This document shows positions 44,942 to 52,810 of a DNA stretch of 64,000 nucleotides, piece after piece; position 1 is the stretch's first letter, and each line of letters begins with the position of its first letter. The position numbers and the translations under genes were made by a program. The stretch is from UBA1672 sp964352665 (lineage in GTDB: Bacteria; Pseudomonadota; Alphaproteobacteria; Micavibrionales; Micavibrionaceae), in the NCBI GenBank assembly GCA_964352665.1, contig CAYGSJ010000005.1, positions 131,308 to 195,307 on the forward strand. The letters are read 5' to 3'. The notes beneath the pieces were generated by a model. The model was given only the letters and a program-made list of their open reading frames with translations, was not told where the DNA came from and made no database searches.

Positions 44942-45354
44942 GCCGCTTCCTTCTTGTTTTTAAGGCCAAAAAACACCCAACCGTTCCAGCGTGATCCGGT
45001 GATTTCCGAGGCGATTTTGGACAGGCTGGAATATTCGCGGGTTTCGTACGTGAAGCCTTTTGCTGTTACTGTTACGGCGTGCGCTTTTCCTTGCCAGTTT
45101 CGAATTAACCGTATGCCGGGCTTAAGGGCGGCGTGGCCTTGATCAAAATAATTGGGATTGCGTTTATAGGCGGTGATGAGCTTATTAAGGCGCTGTTTTT
45201 GATCGGGTGTTAGGCTGAAGCCTTCTTGCTCGCGCATTTTATAAACTAGGCTGCGCTCCATCATTTTGCGCCCGATGCGGCGGTGAGGCTTTATGCCCCA
45301 TACTTCAGCCCATTGTTCGCGTAACTGTGAAAGTGATAAATTGTCAAAATGCAT
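44938..45354 (-). CDS. DUF2924 protein, recombinase partner
   Basis: A 138-aa basic protein: LREQWAEVWGIKPHRRIGRKMMERSL at the N-terminus and PGIRLIRNWQGKAHAVTVTAKGFTYETREYSSLSKIASEITGSRWNGW in the second half (quoted in part; key residues W, G and the terminal SRWNGWVFF) define DUF2924. Such genes regularly precede serine recombinases in alphaproteobacterial mobile elements and may be DNA-binding helpers. GGAGGAG lies before the ATG at 45354. Stop and next start overlap by 4 nt. Confidence 0.88.
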   Translation of the reverse strand: MHFDNLSLSQLREQWAEVWGIKPHRRIGRKMMERSLVYKMREQEGFSLTPDQKQRLNKLITAYKRNPNYFDQGHAALKPGIRLIRNWQGKAHAVTVTAKGFTYETREYSSLSKIASEITGSRWNGWVFFGLKNKKEAA

Positions 45355-45474
45355 ATGGCTCCTCCGTTCTTTAACGTTAGAGCCATACACGCTTGCTGTG
45401 GGAAGGAAGTCCAGTTGATTATGCTGATTTGTAAATGGAATTGTGCGGGCTTCTAAAATGTGTAGAATATCAAA

Positions 45475-46308
45475 ATGTCTATTTACACATATAAAAACCG
45501 TGATGGCAGTATTGGGATCAATTCAAAGCAGAGCTTTGTTAATGCCTTGGATAATAAAGCTGTTCTAAATCTACCGTCTTTTGAAGACATATTCCAGGAG
45601 GCGGAAAGGCTTGTAAAAACCGAAAATCCAAAAGTTTCCGGGAACGCATTAAGCAATGTTCGCGGTAATTGGTATGAGTGGCTGATAGCGATTGGAGCGT
45701 TGGAATTTTACAAGAAAAGCTCTGAAGCGGCTTACCTAATTCCTTTGCCGAATATTCGACAATATGATTGTGCCAAGCTTTATCAAAAAAATATCTTTGC
45801 CTTCATAGAAGATCTGAGAACTAAAGTTGCCGAGGCTTCGGATGTAAGCCTTATTACATCCAACCCGGATTTTGTAATAATAGACAGAAATATTTCCATG
45901 GAGATCCCAGATACTTCGTCAGGCCTTATAACCCCTGAACTCATTGAAGAAATTGATCAATCTCACTTGAAGTTGGAACACTCATGTAAGCTTGATCAAA
46001 TTTTGGGCTATACAGCCGTCAAATCTTCGTTACGTCCGGACAGAAGATTACAGATTGCGCATGAAGGAAGCCTCATGAAAGCGCTATACAGGCATGTTCA
46101 AACAAGAGAGTGGATAATTGATGCGCCGGGCATTGAGTATTTTGCAATCACATCTGTTGCAACAGAGGCTGATAGAAACGCGCTCAAAACTGTTGCTACG
46201 CATTCAATCACCGATGTCGGCAGCGACCCGCAGGCAGCCGTAGACGGATTATTTTGTGTTTCAAACGGGGCAGAGTTGGAAGAAACTTTAAAACAAATTC
46301 TGCTTTAA
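45475..46308 (+). CDS. Type II restriction endonuclease, Cfr10I/Bse634I/NgoMIV-like
   Basis: A 277-aa protein. The catalytic set of this family is visible with right spacing: E68 (GNWYEWL), D132 (SNPDFVI), K183 in VKSSLRPDRRLQ, and E197 in AHEGS. In Bse634I the corresponding residues are E80, D146, K198 and E212, giving gaps of 66, 52 and 14 versus 64, 51 and 14 here. Known members cut sequences with a CCGG core (RCCGGY, GCCGGC) as tetramers. It converges on a C5 methyltransferase with a 4-nt stop overlap, with vsr beyond. The exact target is unknown. Confidence 0.85.
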   Translation: MSIYTYKNRDGSIGINSKQSFVNALDNKAVLNLPSFEDIFQEAERLVKTENPKVSGNALSNVRGNWYEWLIAIGALEFYKKSSEAAYLIPLPNIRQYDCAKLYQKNIFAFIEDLRTKVAEASDVSLITSNPDFVIIDRNISMEIPDTSSGLITPELIEEIDQSHLKLEHSCKLDQILGYTAVKSSLRPDRRLQIAHEGSLMKALYRHVQTREWIIDAPGIEYFAITSVATEADRNALKTVATHSITDVGSDPQAAVDGLFCVSNGAELEETLKQILL

Positions 46309-47552
46309 ATATTTTCATCTTTCATTATTTGTATTGCAAGAGCTTTGCCGATGGCGGCAGCCAAAGGTGGAGGTACGGCATTACCGATTTGCCGACCAAT
46401 ACTGACAATGCTGGGCTTTCCGGATGTTGTATGGAAAGTCCAATCCTCAGGAAAAGCCTGAAAAGTTGCCATCTCCATCGTGTTTAAGCCTCTATTTTCA
46501 TAGGGATGAATGTATTTGCCTTTCGTGGGATTATAGCCTGCGGTTCTTATTGTAGGCGATGGCTTATCATCTTCAATTCGTCCGAACGTATCGTGTCCTT
46601 GATGTTTTCCTGTTTGCCAGCATTTTGGGCGCATATTCATAGGCAACACTTTGAAATTTTTCCCTTGCGGTATGAAGCTCATTCTTTGTTTCATTTCCTC
46701 AGAGTGCTTCATGCCCAGACAATCCGTTCTTAATAAGTTTTTAGGTTTAATAGCCTTCAATGCGTCTTTGACAGTGCGCCAAGGGGCTGGAGTATAGGAT
46801 GGTGTGTTATTCAGATCTCCGGAAAACTTTTTCCAGTTTTCATAGTTCTTATAATGTGTGGGCAAAGGAAAAGCGGGGTTTTTGCCGAGCAATCCAATCA
46901 TAATGAAACGTTTCCGCACCTGAGGTACACCGTAATCGGCTGCATTCAAAATTTCAAAAGATATGCTGTACCCCAAACCGTCGAATTGATGGCGCATGTA
47001 ATCGACAACTTCCGCATGACGTTTCTGCGCTATGCCGGCAACATTTTCAAAAATAAAAGCCCGAGGCTTGACGCCTTTTACAATTTTGACAAATTCTTGA
47101 AAGAGATCGCCATTTTTGGGATCTTCCTTGCCTTTTTTGCGGCCTATATTGCTGAAAGGTTGGCAGGGTGCACCGCCTGTCACAAGCGACGCTTGACCAG
47201 GCTTTAAGCCCGCCATCGCCAAAAGTTCTTTTGCACTGATTGACCTTATGTCTCCGGGCTCTCTGTCTGTCTCGTCTTCAAAGATGTTCCATGCGGGTCT
47301 GTTTTTACGAAGCGTTTCACGACAATCTTTATCAATTTCTACACAGACCGATGTTTTGAACCCTACATCTTCCAGACCGATTTCCATTCCACCCGCCCCG
47401 GTAAATAGACTGATTACCGTCCCTAAATCCGTTTCTTCATGAAAATCTAAAATATCGACATACGAATTTCCGGTAGCAAGACTTTTATATTCCGCATAGG
47501 ATCCCGTTTTGGATGATTTTTCGAGTATTTCTGCGCGTAAGGGTAAGTTCAT
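46305..47552 (-). CDS. DNA cytosine-5 methyltransferase
   Basis: Protective methylase of the restriction system, 415 aa. Motif I SLFTGAGGMEIGLEDVGF starts near 48, the catalytic cysteine is C130 in GGAPCQPFSNIG (motif IV), motif VI is FENVAGI, motif VIII QVRKRFIMIG and motifs IX-X RQIGNAVPPPLAAAIG. The target-recognition domain lies between about 290 and 370. It presumably modifies a C in the same CCGG-type site cut by the neighbouring nuclease. vsr starts upstream on the same strand, 25 nt before it. Confidence 0.96.
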   Translation of the reverse strand: MNLPLRAEILEKSSKTGSYAEYKSLATGNSYVDILDFHEETDLGTVISLFTGAGGMEIGLEDVGFKTSVCVEIDKDCRETLRKNRPAWNIFEDETDREPGDIRSISAKELLAMAGLKPGQASLVTGGAPCQPFSNIGRKKGKEDPKNGDLFQEFVKIVKGVKPRAFIFENVAGIAQKRHAEVVDYMRHQFDGLGYSISFEILNAADYGVPQVRKRFIMIGLLGKNPAFPLPTHYKNYENWKKFSGDLNNTPSYTPAPWRTVKDALKAIKPKNLLRTDCLGMKHSEEMKQRMSFIPQGKNFKVLPMNMRPKCWQTGKHQGHDTFGRIEDDKPSPTIRTAGYNPTKGKYIHPYENRGLNTMEMATFQAFPEDWTFHTTSGKPSIVSIGRQIGNAVPPPLAAAIGKALAIQIMKDENI

Positions 47553-47577
47553 GACATTCTTGAAAGTTCGGTTGTAT

Positions 47578-48015
47578 TTATAATATTCTACTTTTGTTCT
47601 CTTTTCCAGCAGCTAATATATTTTCCAGTTTTTTAACTGTATCACTCTGCGTTTTCAACTCACATTGCCATATCACACCAACGTTCCAATCCAGTTTTTT
47701 CAATTGTTCTTGCACTTTTTTATCTCTTTCGATTGTGCCTCGAAACTTGCGTTGCCAAAACTCTTTATTTGAGGATGGCATACTTTGTCCACGTTTGCAG
47801 TTATGGCGATGCCAATAACAGCCGTGCACAAAAACAACAGTTTTGTGTTTTTTCAAAATAATATCAGGCTTTCCCGGAAGATCTTTTTGGTGCAGCCTGA
47901 AGCGATGCCCCATTCTATGAAGTAAAGAGCGCACAGCAAGCTCCGGCCTAGTATCTTTATTTTTGATACTGCTCATGATCTTGCTGCGTTTGTCCTTAGT
48001 AAAAATATCTGACAT
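47578..48015 (-). CDS. vsr: Very short patch repair endonuclease
   Basis: A 145-aa Vsr nuclease nicking next to T:G mismatches made by deamination of 5-methylcytosine. Conserved blocks: RSKIMSSIKNKDTRPELAVRSLLHRMGHRFRLH, with the metal-binding aspartate in DLPGKPDIIL, and FVHGCYWHRHNCKRG with the zinc and catalytic His/Cys residues. Located directly upstream of the C5 methyltransferase on the same strand, as usual for methylase-linked vsr genes. Confidence 0.96.
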   Translation of the reverse strand: MSDIFTKDKRSKIMSSIKNKDTRPELAVRSLLHRMGHRFRLHQKDLPGKPDIILKKHKTVVFVHGCYWHRHNCKRGQSMPSSNKEFWQRKFRGTIERDKKVQEQLKKLDWNVGVIWQCELKTQSDTVKKLENILAAGKENKSRIL

Positions 48016-48061
48016 GCAAACATTTTCACGTTATCCTAAACCCGAAGTCCAGAGAAAAATA

Positions 48062-48919
48062 TTATTCTTCCGGCTCATCGCCCCAACCTTCTGGTGGCCA
48101 TGGAGCGGGTTTTGCCTTACCGTTCAGACGGTCTTGAATATGTTGCTCGAAATGTTGCCAATCTTCTGCATCGACGGGTTCTTCGATCAGATATGGCCAT
48201 TTAGCGAGCCCCTCTTTTTCACGCATTTCTTTTCTGTGTTTAAATACCCTCATATGCTCATGCGCGCGCTCTTCGTGGTTCATATTATCCAGGCGCACTT
48301 CTTCAAGATGGGTAGGATAAGGCGGCGGCCACACTCTTTTATCTACATTTGGAGATTTGAAAGATTCATAATATTCCATGAACACTTTCCAGTCTTCTTT
48401 GGTAATCGGCTCGTCATCCAGATAATACCAGTTCTCTATACCTTCTATTCTGCGCATCGTGCGGCGCAGCATGAAGTAATTATACATTGCTTCGTAGTGC
48501 TCATGTGAACCGGGTTTCAGGCTAGCCTGAAAACGACGTTCTTCCATTTTTGAGGTTAACTCACATAGCTCGAAAAATTCATCATCCTGAGCTTTGGCAT
48601 ACCGATCTGTGTAGCGCATGTACAAATCAACAGCGCGCATATTGCCTTTGAGACCCTCGTTCAGCAAAGTTTTCGGCAGAGCATCAATTTTAGGAATTCT
48701 AATTTTATCACCGTTATGATCATGCATGGTAATCATCTCTTTGCCAGCATCCAGAAAAGCCCTGCGCATTGCTTCATGCGAAAAACGATCCTGCATCAGT
48801 TTTTCAGCTTTAGAAGGTGCGCCCTTAAGATTTATGGGGTTACCTTCAGGTTGACCAAAGCGATTTTTAACTGGCGTACGATTATTTTTGCGCCCATCTG
48901 TGCATTTCTTTTTACTCAT
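48062..48919 (-). CDS. DUF5681-like mobile-element protein
   Basis: A 285-aa basic protein. The N-terminal region (RKNNRTPVKNRFGQPEGNPINLKG, abbreviated) has the F-G-x-P-E-G-N-P pattern resembling DUF5681, seen next to DNA methylase and portal-like genes in prophage remnants. The rest is helical, with many Arg/Glu/Trp residues and repeated EEP-W-P motifs (e.g. LDDEPITKEDW, IEEPVDAEDW). The start at ATG 48919 overlaps the end of the upstream methylase by 8 nt. Function unknown, possibly terminase-small-subunit-like. Confidence 0.65.
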   Translation of the reverse strand: MSKKKCTDGRKNNRTPVKNRFGQPEGNPINLKGAPSKAEKLMQDRFSHEAMRRAFLDAGKEMITMHDHNGDKIRIPKIDALPKTLLNEGLKGNMRAVDLYMRYTDRYAKAQDDEFFELCELTSKMEERRFQASLKPGSHEHYEAMYNYFMLRRTMRRIEGIENWYYLDDEPITKEDWKVFMEYYESFKSPNVDKRVWPPPYPTHLEEVRLDNMNHEERAHEHMRVFKHRKEMREKEGLAKWPYLIEEPVDAEDWQHFEQHIQDRLNGKAKPAPWPPEGWGDEPEE

Positions 48920-50216
48920 TATCCTGCCCTCCCTGCTCAAGGGTTTCATTGTATGTTTTCCCGGTTTCAGCATGGGTAGCGTTTTCCCTAGTTAGGCCCT
49001 GCCAGCGGCGAATGATCGTATCGCAATAAAGTGAATCAAGCTCTATCAGGCGTGCTTTACGCTCGGTTTTTTGCGCAGCAATTAAGGTTGTGCCGGAGCC
49101 GCCAAAAGGGTCAAGAATTATGCCGCCGCGCTGGGAGCAATCTTTAATGGCATCCATCACCATTTGCGTGGGTTTGACGGTCGGGTGCATTTTGAGTTCT
49201 TTCATGCGGTCGCTGCCGAAGGAATTTACGCCCGCGTATTCCCAGACGTTGGTACGGTAACGGCCATTTTTACCAAGCTCGACATTATTGATGTGTTTTC
49301 CCTTGCCATTTTTAAAGACAAAAACTAGCTCGTGTCTTGAGCGGTAGAGACTGCCCATCCCGCCATTATCTTTTACCCAAACACAAAAATTAATCATGTC
49401 CAGTTTTGCGGCACTTGCGGCATCCATAATTTCGCGGATATGGCGCCAGTCCATGCAGGAAAATATGATGGCGCCGTTCTCGCTGTAATTAGCCATATGT
49501 TGATGTGGCGAGGTTAAAAAATCGGTAAACTGTTCAACGTTCATTTCACCGCTGGCCTCAACAAATTCACGGTGTTTAATATTACCGGAGTTGCCGACAT
49601 GGCCATCAATTTTCAGGTTATAGGGGCTGTCAGTGAAACACATCTGCGCTTTTTCATCACTCATCAATATTTGATAACTTTCTTCTTCCAGCGCATCACC
49701 GTTATAAACACGGTGATTGCCCAACTCCCATAAATCACCTTTCTTTACGACTGCAGGGCCACCGATAAACGCTGTGATGTCATCATCTGTATCGTTGTCC
49801 GGTATGATATCTAGGAAGAGGCTAATCTCATCAGGGTTAAAGCCTGTAATTTCAAGATCAGGAAAAGCGATTTGAAGCTCCGCCAATTCAAGGGCTATAT
49901 CTTCTTTGTTCCATTCCCCTTCTTCAGGGATACGATCAAGTGCTATGCGCAGCGCGCGTTCTTGCTCTGCACTTAAATGTTCGTGGCGAATGACAGGAAT
50001 TTGTTCAATGCCCATACGCCGCGCTGCCTCAACAAAGGGTTGGCCATGTAAAACGACCAGTTCTTTATTAATGGGTATAGGCAGTGGAAATCCGCACTCC
50101 TGTATTAAGTTTTCGGATTTCGTGATTTGCGTTTCAGGAATTGTGCGCAGTTGACGATGGTAATTTTTTAGCTTGCGCGGGGGCAGATATTCAATCTGCA
50201 TTTCGTTTGGTAGCAT
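48912..50216 (-). CDS. ParB-domain fused adenine/cytosine DNA methyltransferase
   Basis: A 434-aa fusion. The first ~100 residues are a ParB/Srx-like domain (IEYLPPRKLKNYHRQLR, PLPIPINKELVVLHGQPFVEAARRMG in short), then a beta-class amino-methyltransferase: the catalytic motif is DSPYN at 196-200 instead of DPPY, and the SAM-binding motif DPFGGSGTTLIAAQ is near 390. The marker GDLWELGNHRVYNGDA is typical of this fusion. Probably N6-adenine or N4-cytosine specificity. GGAGGGC lies before the ATG. No cognate nuclease is adjacent; such orphans often serve mobile elements as anti-restriction. Confidence 0.9.
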   Translation of the reverse strand: MLPNEMQIEYLPPRKLKNYHRQLRTIPETQITKSENLIQECGFPLPIPINKELVVLHGQPFVEAARRMGIEQIPVIRHEHLSAEQERALRIALDRIPEEGEWNKEDIALELAELQIAFPDLEITGFNPDEISLFLDIIPDNDTDDDITAFIGGPAVVKKGDLWELGNHRVYNGDALEEESYQILMSDEKAQMCFTDSPYNLKIDGHVGNSGNIKHREFVEASGEMNVEQFTDFLTSPHQHMANYSENGAIIFSCMDWRHIREIMDAASAAKLDMINFCVWVKDNGGMGSLYRSRHELVFVFKNGKGKHINNVELGKNGRYRTNVWEYAGVNSFGSDRMKELKMHPTVKPTQMVMDAIKDCSQRGGIILDPFGGSGTTLIAAQKTERKARLIELDSLYCDTIIRRWQGLTRENATHAETGKTYNETLEQGGQDNE

Positions 50217-50508
50217 ATTATGCCCTCCATGTTTAAAAGGTTTAAATCATGGAAAAGCCTTAAGCAGACTTTCGATATAAAAATAGCGCGACTTTTCCTA
50301 ACAAATCTGGTCAGAACTGCATATCATGTGCATATATCTGACACAGACCCATCAGGCGTCACGCCATCAATTAGAAGTTACTTGTGAAACTTGTGCATCC
50401 CGCAACCATATAGGTGTTTCACTCTCACTTCGGGCCACAGAACAACGGATTATCCGCTGCTTTGATGTTCTCATCTTAACGCAGAATGAATAGATAAAAC
50501 AAGTAAAT

Positions 50509-51315
50509 TCAATTCCAGTTCAAACCGTGTGCACGCGACCCGAGTTTTTGTTTATAGAGGTTCTCGATTTCTACGATTTCGCGTTGTGTGATATTGCTTG
50601 GTAAGCTTTGTAGAACAGAAAATCTGAAATTTCGGTGATGGTGAGTGTCGTGCTTTTGAAGTGCTGCGAGTTCTTTATTGCCACCGTTGCCATTCGCAGC
50701 ATAATCACACCAGCGCTGCCAAATCCCATCCTTGCCATTGGCAGATCCAATATATTGCATGCCGGTACTGCTGTCTAAAATTAGATAAACGCCGTTAACG
50801 GCGCTGAGGTGATGCCGCCATTCGTAATTAGCATCAGGATTATTGATGAGGGTTTTAAGCTCGTCATACTCGAGAACAAAATCCAGTAAGCCTGGAAAGT
50901 TTCCAATATAGCCTTGCGGTAAAATCTCTATCACTTCCTTTTGCTGTCGGTCATACCATTGATGCCAAGAAATCGCATTGCCGCCCCAATCAATGACGAG
51001 CCGGTCAACGAAATCATTGAATTCAAGAGCGGGTTCTAAATCATAATAATGCTTATCGTTCTTGGGACCAGAACCGTTGATTTTGAAAACACCGATGAAA
51101 ATAGAGCGTTTTCTCTCTAGTCCGATGAATGAAATAATGTAATCACACTCCTTGAAAACATCCTTGGCCTGTTCACGCTGATATTGCAGCAATGCCTCGC
51201 GGTCTTTCATAACATGACGATATTCCGCGCGGCTGTCTTTGTGCCGGACTAGCTTAACCTTCTTGCCCTCTAGTATAGGGGATTGTGAATTCAGAATTTG
51301 CTGCAGTGTGATCAT
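50509..51315 (-). CDS. GIY-YIG nuclease family protein
   Basis: A 268-aa protein with a N-terminal region (about 1-165) I do not recognise and a C-terminal GIY-YIG domain: GVYLILDSSTGMQYIGSA, with the arginine-type residue in GIWQRWCDYA and HHHRNFRFSVLQ. The terminal glutamate EIVEIENLYKQKLGSR is the metal-binding residue region. Its start ATG overlaps the upstream lipoprotein stop (ATGA). It is similar to nucleases found in phage and defence loci. The start at 51315 is preferred over 51330. Confidence 0.86.
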   Translation of the reverse strand: MITLQQILNSQSPILEGKKVKLVRHKDSRAEYRHVMKDREALLQYQREQAKDVFKECDYIISFIGLERKRSIFIGVFKINGSGPKNDKHYYDLEPALEFNDFVDRLVIDWGGNAISWHQWYDRQQKEVIEILPQGYIGNFPGLLDFVLEYDELKTLINNPDANYEWRHHLSAVNGVYLILDSSTGMQYIGSANGKDGIWQRWCDYAANGNGGNKELAALQKHDTHHHRNFRFSVLQSLPSNITQREIVEIENLYKQKLGSRAHGLNWN

Positions 51316-51899
51316 TCTATCAGGCCACATTTCTTCACAGCTGTTTTAAAATTATCATCAACCAAAAAACTGCCTGTGCCGGAAGTGGCGGTATTAACGC
51401 CAACGGTTCTGAATTTAATTTCACCGCCTGCGTTTAGAATATCCTTGAGCAAGTTCTTAGCTTTCTTGCCGGTAAAAGCACGATATGGGCTTGAGAACTT
51501 TTGAATTGAGTCCATGGTCGCCGCATAGTTTTTGTTAAACTCATCCGATCCTTGAGGGGTTGGCATGGTTGGTTTTGTGTCAAGCGGCGTATCCGCTGCT
51601 GTTATTGTATAAAGCTTTTCACCGACCTTGATTTGTACATCACCATTAATCGGAATAGCGGGCTCACTTCGTACGCCTGCGCGGATCTCACCATCATGAT
51701 TTTCAGCGTAGAAATTGTAGGAATAATATGCACCACTCATTGCACGCCCGAACTCGCGTTGATGTGCGCTCCCCATCTCGACGCGGCATATATTTTCGTC
51801 CGTAAACTCGTCGTAGTATTGATTGGCTTGCCATTGTGCTGTCGTTACACATCCGGTGAGCAAGGTGATTGATAAAGCGGTAATAATAAGCGGTTTCAT
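51312..51899 (-). CDS. Putative lipoprotein (195 aa)
   Basis: Starts MKPLIITALSITLLTGC, a type II signal peptide with lipobox LTGC and lipidated C17. The mature part contains no domain I recognise; a segment FRTVGVNTATSGTGSFLVDDNFK near the C-terminus looks beta-rich, and one further cysteine sits in KKCGL. GGAGGGAG 7-9 nt before ATG 51899 is a strong ribosome binding site, which is itself part of an alternative hairpin in the upstream RNA. It is translationally coupled to the GIY-YIG gene. Confidence 0.72.
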   Translation of the reverse strand: MKPLIITALSITLLTGCVTTAQWQANQYYDEFTDENICRVEMGSAHQREFGRAMSGAYYSYNFYAENHDGEIRAGVRSEPAIPINGDVQIKVGEKLYTITAADTPLDTKPTMPTPQGSDEFNKNYAATMDSIQKFSSPYRAFTGKKAKNLLKDILNAGGEIKFRTVGVNTATSGTGSFLVDDNFKTAVKKCGLIE

Positions 51900-51918
51900 A
51901 GGCAACTCCCTCCGGTAT

Positions 51919-51950
51919 AAAAAAGTCACCGGAGCTTTCGCTCTGGTGAC
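51919..51950 (-). terminator. Terminator with overlapping SD-sequestering hairpin
   Basis: Stem 51925-51935/51940-51950 (one A-C mismatch on the RNA) has a GAAA tetraloop on the minus strand and is followed by U6 (51919-51924). ACCGGAG inside its descending arm (51928-51934) is complementary to CTCCGGT at 51910-51916, which includes the lipoprotein Shine-Dalgarno region. The two structures exclude each other, so this may be a transcription/translation switch. Confidence 0.7.
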
Positions 51951-52114
51951 CGGGGATAGTAAGTTGCGCTAAGACAACCGCGACGATCTTTGGCCGCGAG
52001 GCTTGGACATACATCGCCGCCCCCCGGTCATAAGACCGAAAGGCGGCATCATTGCGGCTGATGCCAGCCGCTTAGCGCAGGGTTACTAGCCCCGGCGAAT
52101 GCAAAATTGCATTC
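51919..52114 (-). ncRNA. Structured RNA candidate upstream of the lipoprotein gene
   Basis: A nested set of helices spans 51952-52093. Outer helix 51952-51962 pairs with 52083-52093 (one mismatch); inner helix 51965-51973 pairs with 52071-52079. Inside are GCCGCC (52016-52021) with GGCGGC (52042-52047) enclosing CGGTC/GACCG with a 4-nt loop, GCGGCT/AGCCGC (52054-52071), and a shorter CGCG hairpin (51979-51998). A perfect hairpin lies at 52097-52114. On the minus strand it ends in a terminator with a GAAA loop and six U. No ORF fits it, so it is a non-coding or leader RNA; the 5' end is not known. Confidence 0.75.
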
Positions 52115-52183
52115 ACAACAGGACGTTAGCTCTTTATAAAGCAAGCATCAAGTTGTGTTTGTAAGAAGTTTGAAAAACTTAAT

Positions 52184-52212
52184 TTGACATTGTCAGCTTT
52201 TTTAAATATATT
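52184..52212 (+). promoter_or_regulatory. Sigma-70 type promoter with palindromic operator for the defence operon
   Basis: TTGACA at 52184-52189 and TATATT at 52207-52212 are separated by 17 nt, an almost ideal promoter. The -35 overlaps the palindrome TGACATTGTCA (52185-52195), a likely repressor site, and a half-site TGACA recurs at 52215-52219. The XRE-family protein encoded third in the operon is a natural candidate to bind it. Confidence 0.75.
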
Positions 52213-52234
52213 TCTGACACAAGGAGTCGAATCG

Positions 52235-52810
52235 ATGAGTGATGGACCTCATAGAAGCTTACCCTTAAACAGAGGGTGGAAAAAATTTGTAGAATACGCG
52301 GACAATCATGCGTACTCAGCAGATGAGGTCTGCGCAGCCTTACCCTCTGCATTAGAAAGAGATTGGAAAAAAGATATCTCTCCCGCTTTTTTGAGCAGCA
52401 TAAAAGATGTCCTTGGCGACACTAGTCAAGGTTCATTGCTTTCTGATTCGAAAATAAATCAATTGGAAACGATGCGATCTGAAGGCGTTGGAAATGGTTT
52501 CGCAAACACTCTTATCGATTGTTCTATAGATGCGGTGCAAGCAGGGCTTTTTGGTGCGCAGGCAGTTGGGCACGCTATTGCATCCGCATTGCATGAACGC
52601 GCTTATGATGGAATACGGTCAGTTGAAGAACATTATCAGCGTCACAATGTGTCTGGACAGAAAACTTTAGATATACGGTCCAGATTAGAAAGTGGCGTAG
52701 CCAAGTGCTCGCTAAACGACATTGCGTTAGAGCTTTCTTCCAAAGGAAAACTCGGCAATAATTACAAGTTATCACAAAACACCTCTCTCGATGACGGACC
52801 CCCATTATGA
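52235..52810 (+). CDS. Hypothetical first protein of the defence operon (191 aa)
   Basis: A soluble protein starting MSDGPHRSLPLNRGWKKF, with ATG 52235 preceded by AAGGAG. Residues about 60-125 are helical with an Ala/Gly-rich core (AGLFGAQAVGHAIASALHERA), and the C-terminus ends LDDGPPL. No catalytic motif is seen. Its ATGA overlap with the QueC-like gene indicates close translational coupling and probable partnership. I do not recognise the family; by analogy with QatB it may be the partner of the QueC-like enzyme, which is inference. Confidence 0.75.
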   Translation: MSDGPHRSLPLNRGWKKFVEYADNHAYSADEVCAALPSALERDWKKDISPAFLSSIKDVLGDTSQGSLLSDSKINQLETMRSEGVGNGFANTLIDCSIDAVQAGLFGAQAVGHAIASALHERAYDGIRSVEEHYQRHNVSGQKTLDIRSRLESGVAKCSLNDIALELSSKGKLGNNYKLSQNTSLDDGPPL

